Source: Iocasia fonsfrigidae (GTDB lineage Bacteria > Bacillota > Halanaerobiia > Halanaerobiales > DTU029). From it: DNA of 64,000 bases. Within the stretch, counting starts at the first letter, position 1; every line of letters begins with the position of its first letter. Shown here in pieces: positions 40,406 through 48,049 of the stretch. The stretch covers positions 62,001 to 126,000 of the forward strand of contig NZ_CP046640.1 of the NCBI RefSeq assembly GCF_017751145.1. Reading direction: 5' to 3'. A program made the position numbers and the translations under genes. Under the pieces are notes generated by a model. The model was given only the letters and a program-made list of their open reading frames with translations, searched no databases and was not told the DNA's origin.

Positions 40406-41019
40406 AGAAAATATATATTTACATTATTATTGCCTTTATTTTATTGGTAGTAGGATATTTTCTGGGGACAAAGTTGGCCGGGGTTGTTGCTGGAATCCTG
40501 GCTATTTTTGGTCTGGGGACTGGGAAAATAAAAAAAGAAAGTCAGGAGATAATGGATCGGGCTGAAGCGGAAAAAGAAAAAACTGCTGAGATTAAAAACA
40601 ATATAAAAAATAGAGAAGAAAAAGACAAAAAATTATCTAAAAGGCTGAATAAATACTTCCATATGTTATTAATTTTCTTGATACTATTCACCTTTTCTGG
40701 GATAGGACTAACAGAGGATAAGCCACCCGATATTGATAATCTCAAAATACCTGACAACTATCAGGATTTGGTAGCAGCTTACAAAGATATGGCTATGATA
40801 GCTATTGAGTATCAGCAGTTGTATCGAGCTGCTGAAGCGGATAATAAGCAACTGGTACAGAGTAATGATAATCTACAGCAGTTGGTTGAGGTTCAAAAAG
40901 ATATAATTGATAAGCTATTGAAGAGCAAAAGTAATGTAGGTGTTATTACTGGGGTTAATGTGGTACCTGGTGATCTAGAGCATAGTGGTTTGATATTAGG
41001 GCTGAATTACAACTTCTAA
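40402..41019 (+). CDS. Spanin-like lysis protein with two membrane segments
   Basis: The product has 205 residues. An N-terminal membrane helix (YIIIAFILLVVGYFLG) is followed by a charged coiled coil (QEIMDRAEAEKEKTAEIKNN), a second hydrophobic segment (MLLIFLILFTFSGIG), another coiled coil (about 130-175) and a C terminus ending SGLILGLNYNF. An aromatic terminal residue on an amphipathic strand is typical of outer-membrane proteins. A diderm host needs a spanin to break the outer membrane, and the gene is the last of the lysis cassette. The function is inferred from architecture; no family is recognised. Confidence 0.6.
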   Translation: MKKIYIYIIIAFILLVVGYFLGTKLAGVVAGILAIFGLGTGKIKKESQEIMDRAEAEKEKTAEIKNNIKNREEKDKKLSKRLNKYFHMLLIFLILFTFSGIGLTEDKPPDIDNLKIPDNYQDLVAAYKDMAMIAIEYQQLYRAAEADNKQLVQSNDNLQQLVEVQKDIIDKLLKSKSNVGVITGVNVVPGDLEHSGLILGLNYNF

Positions 41020-41039
41020 AATTGAATAGGTATTATTTA

Positions 41040-41082
41040 ACCGCACTTGGGGTAGTTTTTGTCCTGGGTGCGGTCTTTTTTT
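41040..41082 (+). terminator. Strong terminator at the end of the late operon
   Basis: ACCGCAC (41040-41046) and GTGCGGT (41068-41074) form a perfect 7-bp stem followed by a T-run. Degenerate versions recur at about 45328-45366 and 49318-49376 in the dead prophages, which marks the right ends of those elements. Confidence 0.9.
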
Positions 41083-41177
41083 ATCTCATAAATAATCATA
41101 TTTTGAGTAAATTTACCTATTTTTTTGCAGGAAATTAATGTTATATCGTGAAATATAAAAGAAAAAGTTTGTTTAAC

Positions 41178-41205
41178 TTGCTTTGCAATTCTTATTAGTT
41201 ATAAT
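41178..41205 (+). promoter_or_regulatory. Promoter of the zinc-finger cargo gene
   Basis: TTGCTT (41178-41183), 16-bp spacer and TATAAT (41200-41205), followed by AGAGGTG before ATG 41246. An independent promoter beyond the late terminator is typical of a lysogenically expressed cargo gene. Confidence 0.7.
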
Positions 41206-41245
41206 AATGTATTTATCAACACAAAAATAAGAGGTGTAAGACTTT

Positions 41246-41737
41246 ATGAAATGTTATAAACACTATAATAGGGACGCTTCTTCACAGTGTTTAGATTGTG
41301 GAAAAGCCTTGTGTCCTGAATGTACAAATAAGTATAATTATCCATTATGTGATACATGCTTTATTAATGAAATTAATTCTGAAAAATTATCTATTTTAAA
41401 AATTTTAGGATTATCGATTTTTATATTTATTGGCACTTTTTATTATAAGTTTATTATTTTAAGAGAATTTGTGGAATTTGATTCTTCTGTAGTTTTATAT
41501 TTTTTATGGGTTTCATATGGTTTTTCTTCGGTGCCTATTGGTTGGGTCACATTAACTAAATTACAGCCTAATTCTTTTATATGGATGCCAATAATAGGAT
41601 GGTTATTTTATTTTATTATTAAACTATATTTATCAGTATTAATTGGTATTTTTATTTTTCCATATAAAATATATAAATTTATAAAAAGACTAATTGAAAT
41701 CAAAAATTTAAAAAAGCGTGTAGTAAGGAAGCTTTAA
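41246..41737 (+). CDS. B-box-type zinc-finger membrane protein (cargo gene)
   Basis: The product has 163 residues. The first 45 residues carry a B-box-like zinc motif (CYKHYNRDASSQCLDCGKAL, CPECTNKYN...LCDTC). Three to four hydrophobic segments then follow, and a basic tail. The gene is much more AT-rich than phage structural genes and has its own promoter after the late terminator, so it is probably expressed in the lysogen. A membrane sensor or superinfection-exclusion function is possible but unproven. The upstream flank is conserved at about 48744-48785, where a different cargo gene follows. Confidence 0.7.
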   Translation: MKCYKHYNRDASSQCLDCGKALCPECTNKYNYPLCDTCFINEINSEKLSILKILGLSIFIFIGTFYYKFIILREFVEFDSSVVLYFLWVSYGFSSVPIGWVTLTKLQPNSFIWMPIIGWLFYFIIKLYLSVLIGIFIFPYKIYKFIKRLIEIKNLKKRVVRKL

Positions 41738-41799
41738 TTTATAAAAAAGGTTATTAAATAACATAAACAGATTATTTTTATCATATTAAAATATTTATC

Positions 41800-42021
41800 T
41801 TAAAACCCATCCATTAAATTATCAATTTTATTTTCAATATTATTATCACTTGGTTCTTGTTTATCAGCTTTTACTATTGGCTCATCATTTTTAACAATAC
41901 TCCCCTTAATATGCCCCTCCAGAATCTCCCTTACCACCCTGGATCTATCCCCCTTAGGAAGACTCTCATACCATTCCCTTAATTCATCATCTCGGCCTTG
42001 GCGAAATCTAACAACTATCAT
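41800..42021 (-). CDS. ParR-like ribbon-helix-helix partition adaptor
   Basis: The product has 73 residues from ATG 42021 (MIVVRFRQGRDDELREWYES, then LPKGDRSRVVREILEGHIKG), a ribbon-helix-helix-type N terminus followed by an acidic disordered tail ending NKIDNLMDGF. A start at 42057 would add 12 residues overlapping parM; ATG 42021 lies one base after the parM stop and is better. ParR proteins bind the centromere and cap ParM filaments through their C-terminal tail, which fits here. Confidence 0.75.
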   Translation of the reverse strand: MIVVRFRQGRDDELREWYESLPKGDRSRVVREILEGHIKGSIVKNDEPIVKADKQEPSDNNIENKIDNLMDGF

Positions 42022-42022
42022 A

Positions 42023-42994
42023 TTACCAGGACCTATTGGCCATCTTAAAATATCCATTGACGTTACTAAACTGGCCAGCCCTAACCAGCATTATATTATC
42101 TAATTGGCTTGAAAGGTAATCATATAATGCTATCCCACCGCCACCGGCAACTAATATAGTTTCTATCTCCCATATATTCCAAAGTGTGCTTACTTCTGAT
42201 ATTATATTTTGAGCAGTTAATCGGAAGGCTTTTTCTTTCAAAGAGGCCAGATCTACTTCTTCACCATTAATTATAATTTGTTTATCACGGATAATCTGAT
42301 CAAGTTGATACAATGGTTTTGTAATTCCATACTCTGCATTTAACTCCCTGGCAATAAGTTTATAAGCCGAGCTGAGGGCTATATTAGATGAAGAACTCAT
42401 TTTATCAACATACTCCAGGTTATCCGCTACAGCAAAATCAGAGGTACGGAAACCTATATCAATAATGCCCAGAGTAATATTAGCATAGTCTGGGTTGAGT
42501 ATCTTTCCCTGGTCATCAAGCAGCTGGTCGAATATAGTCCCGAACGGTTGAGGTATAACCTTGCAATTGCTTACTTTAATGTTATGGTGTGAACCATTGA
42601 GAGAGAACTGATGATAGCCCCTTAATGTTTCAAGTAACTTCTCTTTAAACCTATCCGAATACTCATTCACGGGCAGGCCAGTAACTATATTAACTCCCCC
42701 TAAAGGGTCCAGTAATCCCAGGGCTGTACAAAATAATATTTCATTCTCTATACTATTAACCCTATTCTGGGAGAGAGTAGACATTACAATGTCACTTTGC
42801 CGGTTAGCCAGATTGCCAACAAAATAATTATTTCCTTCTAGCTGCAGCATAAGGTTGTCCATTATACTATTATCATTAATTCCAGTGTTGTACCTGATAT
42901 TTCTGCCTTCACCAACTACAGAGGGGAATATGACTTGTTTCTGTCCGTCAGTTGCTTTCACGAATCCAAAACCTATATCTATGCCAATATTCAT
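42023..42994 (-). CDS. ParM/Alp-like actin-type partition ATPase
   Basis: The product has 323 residues. The actin-fold nucleotide motifs are visible: phosphate 1 IGIDIGFGFVKATDG (residues 3-17), phosphate 2 TLGIIDIGFRTSDFAV (about 178-193) and adenosine motif ILVAGGGGIALYDYL (about 282-296). The length matches StbA/ParM proteins. It is followed by the ParR-like gene and preceded by an iteron cluster, a complete type II partition locus. It would form filaments to segregate an extrachromosomal copy. AAGGAGATG precedes ATG 42994. Confidence 0.85.
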   Translation of the reverse strand: MNIGIDIGFGFVKATDGQKQVIFPSVVGEGRNIRYNTGINDNSIMDNLMLQLEGNNYFVGNLANRQSDIVMSTLSQNRVNSIENEILFCTALGLLDPLGGVNIVTGLPVNEYSDRFKEKLLETLRGYHQFSLNGSHHNIKVSNCKVIPQPFGTIFDQLLDDQGKILNPDYANITLGIIDIGFRTSDFAVADNLEYVDKMSSSSNIALSSAYKLIARELNAEYGITKPLYQLDQIIRDKQIIINGEEVDLASLKEKAFRLTAQNIISEVSTLWNIWEIETILVAGGGGIALYDYLSSQLDNIMLVRAGQFSNVNGYFKMANRSW

Positions 42995-43015
42995 ATATAA
43001 TCATCTCCTTAAGAT

Positions 43016-43046
43016 TTGTTATACAATGTATAACATTGTTATACAA
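43016..43046 (-). promoter_or_regulatory. Iterons/promoter upstream of parMR (candidate parC)
   Basis: Three copies of a 10-bp unit TTGTTATACA in alternating orientation lie at 43016-43025 (+), 43027-43035 (-) and 43036-43045 (+). On the minus strand, TTGTAT, 17 bp, TATAAC forms a promoter within them. ParR binding at such sites gives both the centromere and autoregulation in known systems. Confidence 0.65.
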
Positions 43047-43054
43047 GGGGGTCA

Positions 43055-43083
43055 AAAAATGTCGCCATGAAGTAGACATTTTT
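43055..43083. other. Right-end phage hairpin and possible integrase arm site
   Basis: AAAAATGTC (43055-43063) and GACATTTTT (43075-43083) form a perfect 9-bp stem usable as a two-way terminator. TGTCGCCAT at 43060-43068 also occurs twice near the left end (3779-3787, 3790-3798) and may be an arm-type integrase site. The rest of 43084-43191 shows no gene. Confidence 0.5.
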
Positions 43084-43191
43084 AATATATGCTAATAAAC
43101 TTTTATACATACATATGTTTGTGCCACTCTAATAATGCCTTATATATCAATGATAAAGTGAGTATAGGAATGTTAATATTTCCTGCCTTAT

Positions 43192-43267
43192 CGGACTTGA
43201 AATCCGGTGAAGCCGAAAGGTGTCTGGGTTCGAGTCCCAGTCCCTCCGCCATTAATATGACAAGGAT
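43192..43267 (+). repeat. Right attachment site (attR) with tRNA-Ser 3' fragment
   Basis: This is the perfect 76-bp copy of attL. It holds the tRNA-Ser from the anticodon stem onward but no 5' half or promoter, so it is a pseudo-tRNA and not a functional gene. An open frame running across it is meaningless. Confidence 0.95.
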
Positions 43268-43284
43268 TATAGAGTTTTGATAAA

Positions 43285-43308
43285 CCCGCCGGGAAGGCGG
43301 GATTTTTT
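43285..43308 (+). terminator. Original host terminator of tRNA-Ser
   Basis: CCCGCC (43285-43290), loop GGGAA and GGCGGG (43296-43301) are followed by ATTTTTT. It lies 17 bases after attR, as expected for the terminator that served tRNA-Ser before insertion. Decayed copies occur at 47971-47997 and 49934-49962. Confidence 0.88.
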
Positions 43309-43347
43309 ATATCCCCGGCTTTTCCCCGTTATTTTTTTCAAATTATT

Positions 43348-43709
43348 TTACAGCCCTTTTTTGAAGAATTGGAAAACATGTGAATAAATATCTAGAGTAA
43401 CTTTAATTGATGAATGACCTAAGCGCTTCTGGACTATTTTAGAATGTACTCCAGCCTGGAGGAGAAAAGTAGCATGTGTATTTCTTAGTGATTTTAAATT
43501 GAATTGTGATAAACCAGCCTTTTTAAAGATATTAGTATAGCGATTATATGCTGTCCTGGGTTTTACTTTGCGGCCATCAGGCATACAAAATACCAGGTAT
43601 AGCTATCTCCCATGTCTGATTTTGATTAGCTGCTATGTCTAGAAGATTTCCCCCGGTTGTGTGTTATTTCCCAAGGGCCATTAACTTTAAATGGTCTTGT
43701 ATTTTTCAT
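43348..43709 (-). pseudogene. Integrase remnant of an older element
   Basis: The 3' part (43348-43584) reads FNLKSLRNTHATFLLQAGVH and HSSIKVTLDIYSHVF, a tyrosine-recombinase C terminus with the catalytic R-H and Tyr motifs. It differs from the intact integrase. At 43709 a start ATG after AAGGAA reads MKNTRPFKVNGPWEI, an integrase-like N terminus, and stops after 27 codons. The middle (about 250 residues) has been deleted. It lies just right of a tRNA-Ser end, as expected for a second element integrated in tandem. Confidence 0.8.
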
Positions 43710-43912
43710 GTTATTTCCTTCGAATTGGGTAACTGATCTATTTTTGTCATTAGATTTTGTAGATTAAATCCTAATTTCATTGCTAATAGGTCGTAAGCTT
43801 CCAATCTTTTTTCTGGGTTCTGAATAGATATAATATTTTTTATTTCTTTTAATATATTGTCTTTTGTAAGATTTTTTGCTACATGGTTAATGTTGAAAGA
43901 GGCTAAGCCCAT
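43706..43912 (-). CDS. Small protein upstream of the integrase remnant, 68 aa
   Basis: The helical product (MGLASFNINHVAKNLTKDNI...) overlaps the integrase remnant start by four bases (ATGA), so it was once co-translated with it. The RBS is weak. Unknown; it could be an old directionality factor or simply a remnant. Confidence 0.45.
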   Translation of the reverse strand: MGLASFNINHVAKNLTKDNILKEIKNIISIQNPEKRLEAYDLLAMKLGFNLQNLMTKIDQLPNSKEIT

Positions 43913-43960
43913 AGATTATTCTTTCTTTTCTTTGCGTCAAAAAAGGTCCATATGGCCAAA

Positions 43961-44077
43961 ATGTGTGTTATACTGTCATTAATAGAAGTATATGTGAATC
44001 CTCCTTCAAAATAAATTGCCCCCTGATGGCAACCAGGAGGTAGAATAATAGAGTAGCTATTACAGCTGCTCTTTTTT
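43961..44077 (+). promoter_or_regulatory. Second copy of the promoter-leader-terminator module (remnant prophage)
   Basis: Bases 43961-44006 match 19172-19217 at 42 of 46 positions, including an extended -10 (TGTTATACT). The leader again ends in a terminator (GAGTAGCT 44051-44058, AGCTGCTC 44064-44071, T-run), but with a different hairpin sequence. Conserved leader with replaced terminator suggests function in the leader. It points toward repeat copies B and C. Confidence 0.6.
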
Positions 44078-44079
44078 GA

Positions 44080-44802
44080 TTATTTTTTTAAATTGATATT
44101 AATCTTTAAGCTAAATATAAAACTTGGGTCATTCTGTTTTTCTTCTTTTAATTCTCTGTATAATAATTTAGGATCTAGTGCTTTACCTCGTCCTTGTTTT
44201 CTAATTTCTTCACCTGTATTAAAATTTTTATAGTAGTATTGGTATTTGTAATTGGGGTATTTAACAGATAATTTTTCTATTATATTGGAATCTTTGTAAT
44301 AATAATCATATTTGTTCTTTTTAATTTCAATATTTTCTACAATATGATGTCTCTTATTAATATATTTGTATTCATATTTATTTCCCTTTACCTCAATTTT
44401 TTCTTCTCCATGCTTTGTTTTGTTTCTTTTTTCATACTTTTTAGCAGATATTGGGGGGAAAAGTCTTTTGCGGCTGGGGTGATGTAATTTTATTATCCCA
44501 TCCTCAAACATTATAGGAGGCATACCAAAATAAAGAGAAAGGTATCGTATATTATTCTTGTATTTTTCAATATATTGAAGATCATTTCTTGTCATTGGCC
44601 TATCAGAATTAGAGTAAAGATAAAAAACAAGTCCCAGATCTTCATTGGATAGATCTAGTTTAACAAAATAATCAGCTTCTTTCTGTTCAATATTAAATAT
44701 CTTTAGCAAAAAATTAATTGAATCTTCAGCTTTAGCGTTATGTACCATAAAAATTGTTGCAGTTAATATAATTATTAAAAAAAATACTTTAAATTTATTC
44801 AT
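44080..44802 (-). CDS. Secreted protein with three aromatic-basic repeats (cargo)
   Basis: The product has 240 residues. Residues 1-25 form a signal peptide (FKVFFLIIILTATIFMVHNAKA). The C-terminal half contains three roughly 20-residue repeats with alternating Lys/Tyr strands (KYEYKYINKRHHIVENIEIK, KKNKYDYYYKDSNIIEKLSV, YPNYKYQYYYKNFNTGEEIR). These look like a beta-strand repeat of the kind found in surface MORN/YD-like proteins. It probably acts in the envelope or outside the cell. It sits among prophage debris with very low GC, so it is a likely cargo gene. No family is recognised. Confidence 0.6.
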   Translation of the reverse strand: MNKFKVFFLIIILTATIFMVHNAKAEDSINFLLKIFNIEQKEADYFVKLDLSNEDLGLVFYLYSNSDRPMTRNDLQYIEKYKNNIRYLSLYFGMPPIMFEDGIIKLHHPSRKRLFPPISAKKYEKRNKTKHGEEKIEVKGNKYEYKYINKRHHIVENIEIKKNKYDYYYKDSNIIEKLSVKYPNYKYQYYYKNFNTGEEIRKQGRGKALDPKLLYRELKEEKQNDPSFIFSLKININLKK

Positions 44803-44921
44803 CTGCTGCTCCTTTTATTTTAGTATTTTGTGCTACATTTGTATATCTATTATATGATTTTTTATCATTCTCTGCAAATAGTAACTCAAAATTAATACGA
44901 TTCTGTTATTATACATGATAC

Positions 44922-45060
44922 AAAAAAACCAACCTAACGGCTGTCAAAAAAGGAGGACAAAAATTGAAAAAAAGTATTTAATTTATGTTATCTCTTAGTG
45001 GGTTGTCTATAGTATATAGTATTAAGATTAAGTTAAATTGGTTTTAAAATTAGGTTAAAT
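44922..45060 (+). repeat. Repeat copy B
   Basis: This is a diverged copy of the 19989-20124 repeat. It has the CCAACC hairpin start (partly decayed), AAAGGAGG, and the TATAGTATATAGTATTAAGATTAA core. It lies immediately downstream of the secreted-protein region and 60 bases before copy C. There is no terminase gene after it. Confidence 0.7.
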
Positions 45061-45120
45061 TTTTAAAACACTGAATTAGTATAATCTGGTGTTTTTATTA
45101 TAAAGAAAGGGGAATATGAA

Positions 45121-45272
45121 ATTAGCCAACCAAATGGCTGGCTAATTGCTAATTAAAGGAGGATTAATCTAAATGAAAAATTCTATGTAATTCCTTAATG
45201 GGATACTTATATTATATAGTACTAAGATTAAAATAAAGTTAGAGTGAGATTAGAATTAGATTAAAATCAATG
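45121..45272 (+). repeat. Repeat copy C
   Basis: The hairpin (ATTAGCCAACC / GGCTGGCTAAT), AAAGGAGG, the five-codon frame MKNSM, the TTCCTTAATGGGATACTTAT element and the four 11-bp AT-rich units are all recognisable. The sequence ends ATCAATGAGG, corresponding to the terminase RBS, but no terminase follows. Confidence 0.8.
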
Positions 45273-45792
45273 AGGAATCAAAGTCATGGGAAAAAGTTCC
45301 TTTTATAGCATCTAAAACATATTTAACTGCACTTGGAGCGTTAAGTTGCTCTGGGTGGGGGGGGTTCAAATTGCTTTTGTGAATTCTTGTCGATTTGCAG
45401 GAGTGTTTATTCATGATAGATGAAGATTATGAGAGATGTATTTTTGGCTTAATAGATACATATCGCTTAAAATATATTTTTGTTGCAGCTAAAATAATTA
45501 AGACAGCCATACGTGATTAATTAATACAATTATCCATATAAGGTGGTGTATGAAAAATGTTTACCCTAAGAAGTACAATTGAATATTTGCTGACGGTTCT
45601 GTAGAAGTTTTGAAGAGTCTGCTTAATATGTGAAAATTTATAAATCATAACAAGATCTATGGCAAGGTGGTGGTGAAAATGTTACAATATAGGAGATGTT
45701 ACCTGAATTATTCATAAGTTAAAGTCGAATTGAAGGTAAAATTAATTTGACGTGGGATTTAGGATTAAGTATATTATATGAGGAGGTATATG
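45273..45792. other. Non-coding debris with a decayed phage right end
   Basis: Around 45328-45366 is a degenerate version of the late-operon terminator (ACTGCACTTGG ... GGGTGGGG). A 35-codon frame at 45413-45520 has no RBS. No other gene with an RBS is visible. The stretch looks like deletion-scarred prophage DNA between repeat C and the reductase gene. Confidence 0.55.
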
Positions 45793-46722
45793 ATGAAAAT
45801 AAAGAAAGTATCACTAATAGGACTTGGAGCCATCGGAGCGGCCTATGGCAGTAAACTAAATGAAGTAGAGTCAATATCACTTAAAGTAATAGCAAGTAAA
45901 GATAGAATAGAAAGATATAGTAAACAGGGTTTTGATGTCAATGGTAAAAAATACAATTTTGATTTCATATCACCAGAGGAAGATATTGAGCCAGCTGATC
46001 TCATACTGGTTTCAGTAAAATATCATCATTTAAAGCACACCATAGAAGATATGAGAAAACATGTGGGGCCTAATACCATAATCTTATCTCTATTAAATGG
46101 TATTTCAAGCGAAGAAATACTAGGTAATGAATACGGTATGAGAAAAATGCTCTATGCCATGTGTGTTGCAATAGATGCAGTTAGGGAAGGTACAAATATT
46201 AAATTTTCTAATATTGGGAAAATAGTTTTTGGTGAAAAGGATAATACATATTCAGAAAATGTACTAGCTGTTGAGGAGTTGTTTGATAAGGCTGAAATTC
46301 CATATGAAATACCAGAGAATATAATGCGTTCATTATGGTGGAAATTTATGGTCAATGTTGGTATTAATCAGGTTTCAGCAGTATTGAGAGCCCCCTATGG
46401 GGTTTTTCAAAAATCAAATAAAGCTTTGGGTTTGATTAAAAACTCTATGGAAGAAGTGATAGAAATATCTAAGAAAATAGGAATTAATCTTGAAATTAAA
46501 GATATAGATGAATTTATTAATATAATGATGGAACTATCACCTAATGGGAAAACATCCATGTGTCAAGACATAGAGGGAGGTAGGAAAACAGAAGTGGATA
46601 TGTTTGCTGGGACTATTTATAAGCTTGGATTAGAGCATGGAGTAAATACTCCAGTAAATAAGATGCTTTATGATATGATTAAAGTCTTAGAGCAAATGGA
46701 TGAGATAAAAAAATATACTTAG
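45793..46722 (+). CDS. Ketopantoate reductase-like (ApbA/PanE family) oxidoreductase
   Basis: The product has about 309 residues. An N-terminal Rossmann fold has the NADP motif GLGAIGAAYG (near residues 8-17) and PADLILVSVKYHHL. The C-terminal helical domain includes WWKFMVNVGINQVSAVLRAP (catalytic Lys and Asn pattern) and GRKTEVDMFAGTIYKLG. PanE reduces ketopantoate with NADPH in pantothenate synthesis, but many ApbA-family proteins act on other keto acids. AGGAGG lies before ATG 45793 (ATG 45790 is possible). It lies alone among phage repeats, probably acquired as cargo. Confidence 0.85.
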   Translation: MKIKKVSLIGLGAIGAAYGSKLNEVESISLKVIASKDRIERYSKQGFDVNGKKYNFDFISPEEDIEPADLILVSVKYHHLKHTIEDMRKHVGPNTIILSLLNGISSEEILGNEYGMRKMLYAMCVAIDAVREGTNIKFSNIGKIVFGEKDNTYSENVLAVEELFDKAEIPYEIPENIMRSLWWKFMVNVGINQVSAVLRAPYGVFQKSNKALGLIKNSMEEVIEISKKIGINLEIKDIDEFINIMMELSPNGKTSMCQDIEGGRKTEVDMFAGTIYKLGLEHGVNTPVNKMLYDMIKVLEQMDEIKKYT

Positions 46723-46766
46723 AGTGCAAAAGATTTATTATTATGGAACCTTATATAAAAATAAAG

Positions 46767-46887
46767 AAGCCAACCGAAGGAAACATGAAAAAATAGTCTG
46801 CTAGTTTATGTTTTCTCTTAATGAGTTATTTATAGTATACATTATAAGTATTAATATAGAGTTAAATTAATATTAAAATTGGGTTAA
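46767..46887 (+). repeat. Repeat copy D (decayed)
   Basis: GCCAACCG, the ATAGTATACATTATAAGTATTAA core and AT-rich 11-bp-like units (GAGTTAAATTA, ATATTAAAATT) are visible; the MKNSM frame is lost. It directly follows the reductase gene. Confidence 0.6.
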
Positions 46888-47105
46888 AGTTTGCTTGTAA
46901 ATAATTGTTTATAATTTTTCTTTTTTATATAGGGTGATGTGGTTAAGATTTAGTGATTATTGATTCTATTGATAACGAAGAAGAAGAGTGGTACTGAAAA
47001 AGAATGTTTTCTATGATGAAATTAGCGAAGTGAAGATGATTATGAAAAAAATAAATTAAAATAGAGTTTAATGAAAATATGATAAATATAAAGGTGGGGT
47101 AATTT

Positions 47106-47495
47106 ATGAGATTATATAAGAGGAAAATGCTTTTAATAGTATTAGTCATATTATTTATGACAAATACTGCAATTGTTTTTGCAGTAGAAGATGAGGAAAC
47201 ATGGCAGTATTATTATGATAAAAGTAACATTAAGTACAAACTTCGAGAATACGAAAAAGCCTTATCATTTATAGATTTGGCTTTGGATATAAATAATAAA
47301 ATACCTGCTATCTATAAATTGAAAGGGGAAATATACATTAAGCTACACAAATTTAATGAAGCAATTTTTTGTTATGATGAAGCATTGAAGTTAGGTGAAC
47401 ATGAAGCAACTTTTTACTTAAGTAAGGGGATAGCATATTTATATCTTAAAGAAAATGAAAAAGCAGTTAATTTGTTTAAATGTTTGGAGGGTTAA
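47106..47495 (+). CDS. Exported TPR protein (cargo)
   Basis: The product has 129 residues. A signal peptide or N-terminal anchor (MLLIVLVILFMTNTAIVFAV) is followed by about three tetratricopeptide repeats (REYEKALSFIDLALDINNK, HKFNEAIFCYDEALKLG, KENEKAVNLFK). TPR proteins mediate protein interactions, here outside the cytoplasm. It ends abruptly in the middle of the last repeat, so the gene may be truncated. AAGGTGGGG precedes ATG 47106. Confidence 0.7.
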   Translation: MRLYKRKMLLIVLVILFMTNTAIVFAVEDEETWQYYYDKSNIKYKLREYEKALSFIDLALDINNKIPAIYKLKGEIYIKLHKFNEAIFCYDEALKLGEHEATFYLSKGIAYLYLKENEKAVNLFKCLEG

Positions 47496-47499
47496 TGAT

Positions 47500-47904
47500 A
47501 TGAAAATTGCATATAAAACTAGAAAGGAATTTGCTATTCAACAATTACAGGAATTATTTCTTTCAGTGGAATGGAGTTCAGGTGATTATCCAGATAAGCT
47601 ACAAGCAGCAATGAAAAATTCACATACAGTATTTTCTGCTTGGGATAAAAAGAAATTAGTAGGATTAATAAATTGTCTTTCCGATGGTGTAATGACTGCT
47701 TACATTCATTACTTGTTAGTTAGACCAGAATATCAAGGCAAAGGAATTGGGAAAGAATTAGTTAATTTGATGATAAAAAAATATCAAGATTGTGCATGCA
47801 AAGTTTTAATTGCTTATGATGACGAAATAGGATTTTATAAGAGATGTGGTTTTGAAATAGGTGAAGGTGAAACACCTATGTTTATTACTTATCTTACTAT
47901 TTAA
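47500..47904 (+). CDS. GNAT-family N-acetyltransferase
   Basis: The product has 134 residues. The acetyl-CoA motif is visible as LLVRPEYQGKGIGKELVNLM (about residues 71-90), followed by AYDDEIGFYKRCGFEIGEGE, the final GNAT strand-helix pattern. ATG 47500 has GGAGGG; the longer upstream frame overlaps the TPR gene. Substrate is unknown. It abuts a decayed tRNA end and is probably cargo of a lost element. Confidence 0.85.
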   Translation: MKIAYKTRKEFAIQQLQELFLSVEWSSGDYPDKLQAAMKNSHTVFSAWDKKKLVGLINCLSDGVMTAYIHYLLVRPEYQGKGIGKELVNLMIKKYQDCACKVLIAYDDEIGFYKRCGFEIGEGETPMFITYLTI

Positions 47905-47907
47905 ACA

Positions 47908-47997
47908 AAGGGTGTTTGTTTGAGTCCTAGTCCGTCCGCCATTAATGGACAGGGATTATAAAGTTTTGATAAACTCGTCGCGAGGCGGGATTTTTTA
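47908..47997 (+). pseudogene. Decayed tRNA-Ser 3' end and terminator (old attachment site)
   Basis: The order GTGTTTGTTTGAGTCCTAG, TCCGTCCGCCATTAAT, GGGATTATAAAGTTTTGATAA, then a CTCGTC/GGCGGG hairpin and T-run repeats that of attR and its terminator (43220-43308) with scattered mutations. It marks the right boundary of a second integrated element. Confidence 0.8.
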
Positions 47998-48049
47998 TAT
48001 TCATTATCTTTTTCAAAATTTCCTTCTGAAAGATAATTTTCAAATTCTT

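Larger units (their letters stand above)
3657..43267. mobile_element. Intact-looking tailed prophage (contractile tail) integrated in tRNA-Ser
   Basis: The element lies between perfect 76-bp direct repeats, with its integrase pointing into the left one. It contains lysogeny, recombination, replication, late-activator, packaging, head, contractile tail, lysis and partition modules in canonical order, about 39.5 kb in all. Late genes from terminase to lysis are all on the plus strand. The lysogeny module and the ParMR pair are on the minus strand at the two ends. Lesions are limited (ssb lacks its 5' half, the cytosine methyltransferase is frameshifted); no core structural gene looks broken. 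It is probably inducible or was recently so. Confidence 0.93.

Noticed and set aside
43089-43280. 63-codon open frame at the right end of the prophage
   Set aside because: It crosses attR (tRNA fragment) and has no RBS.
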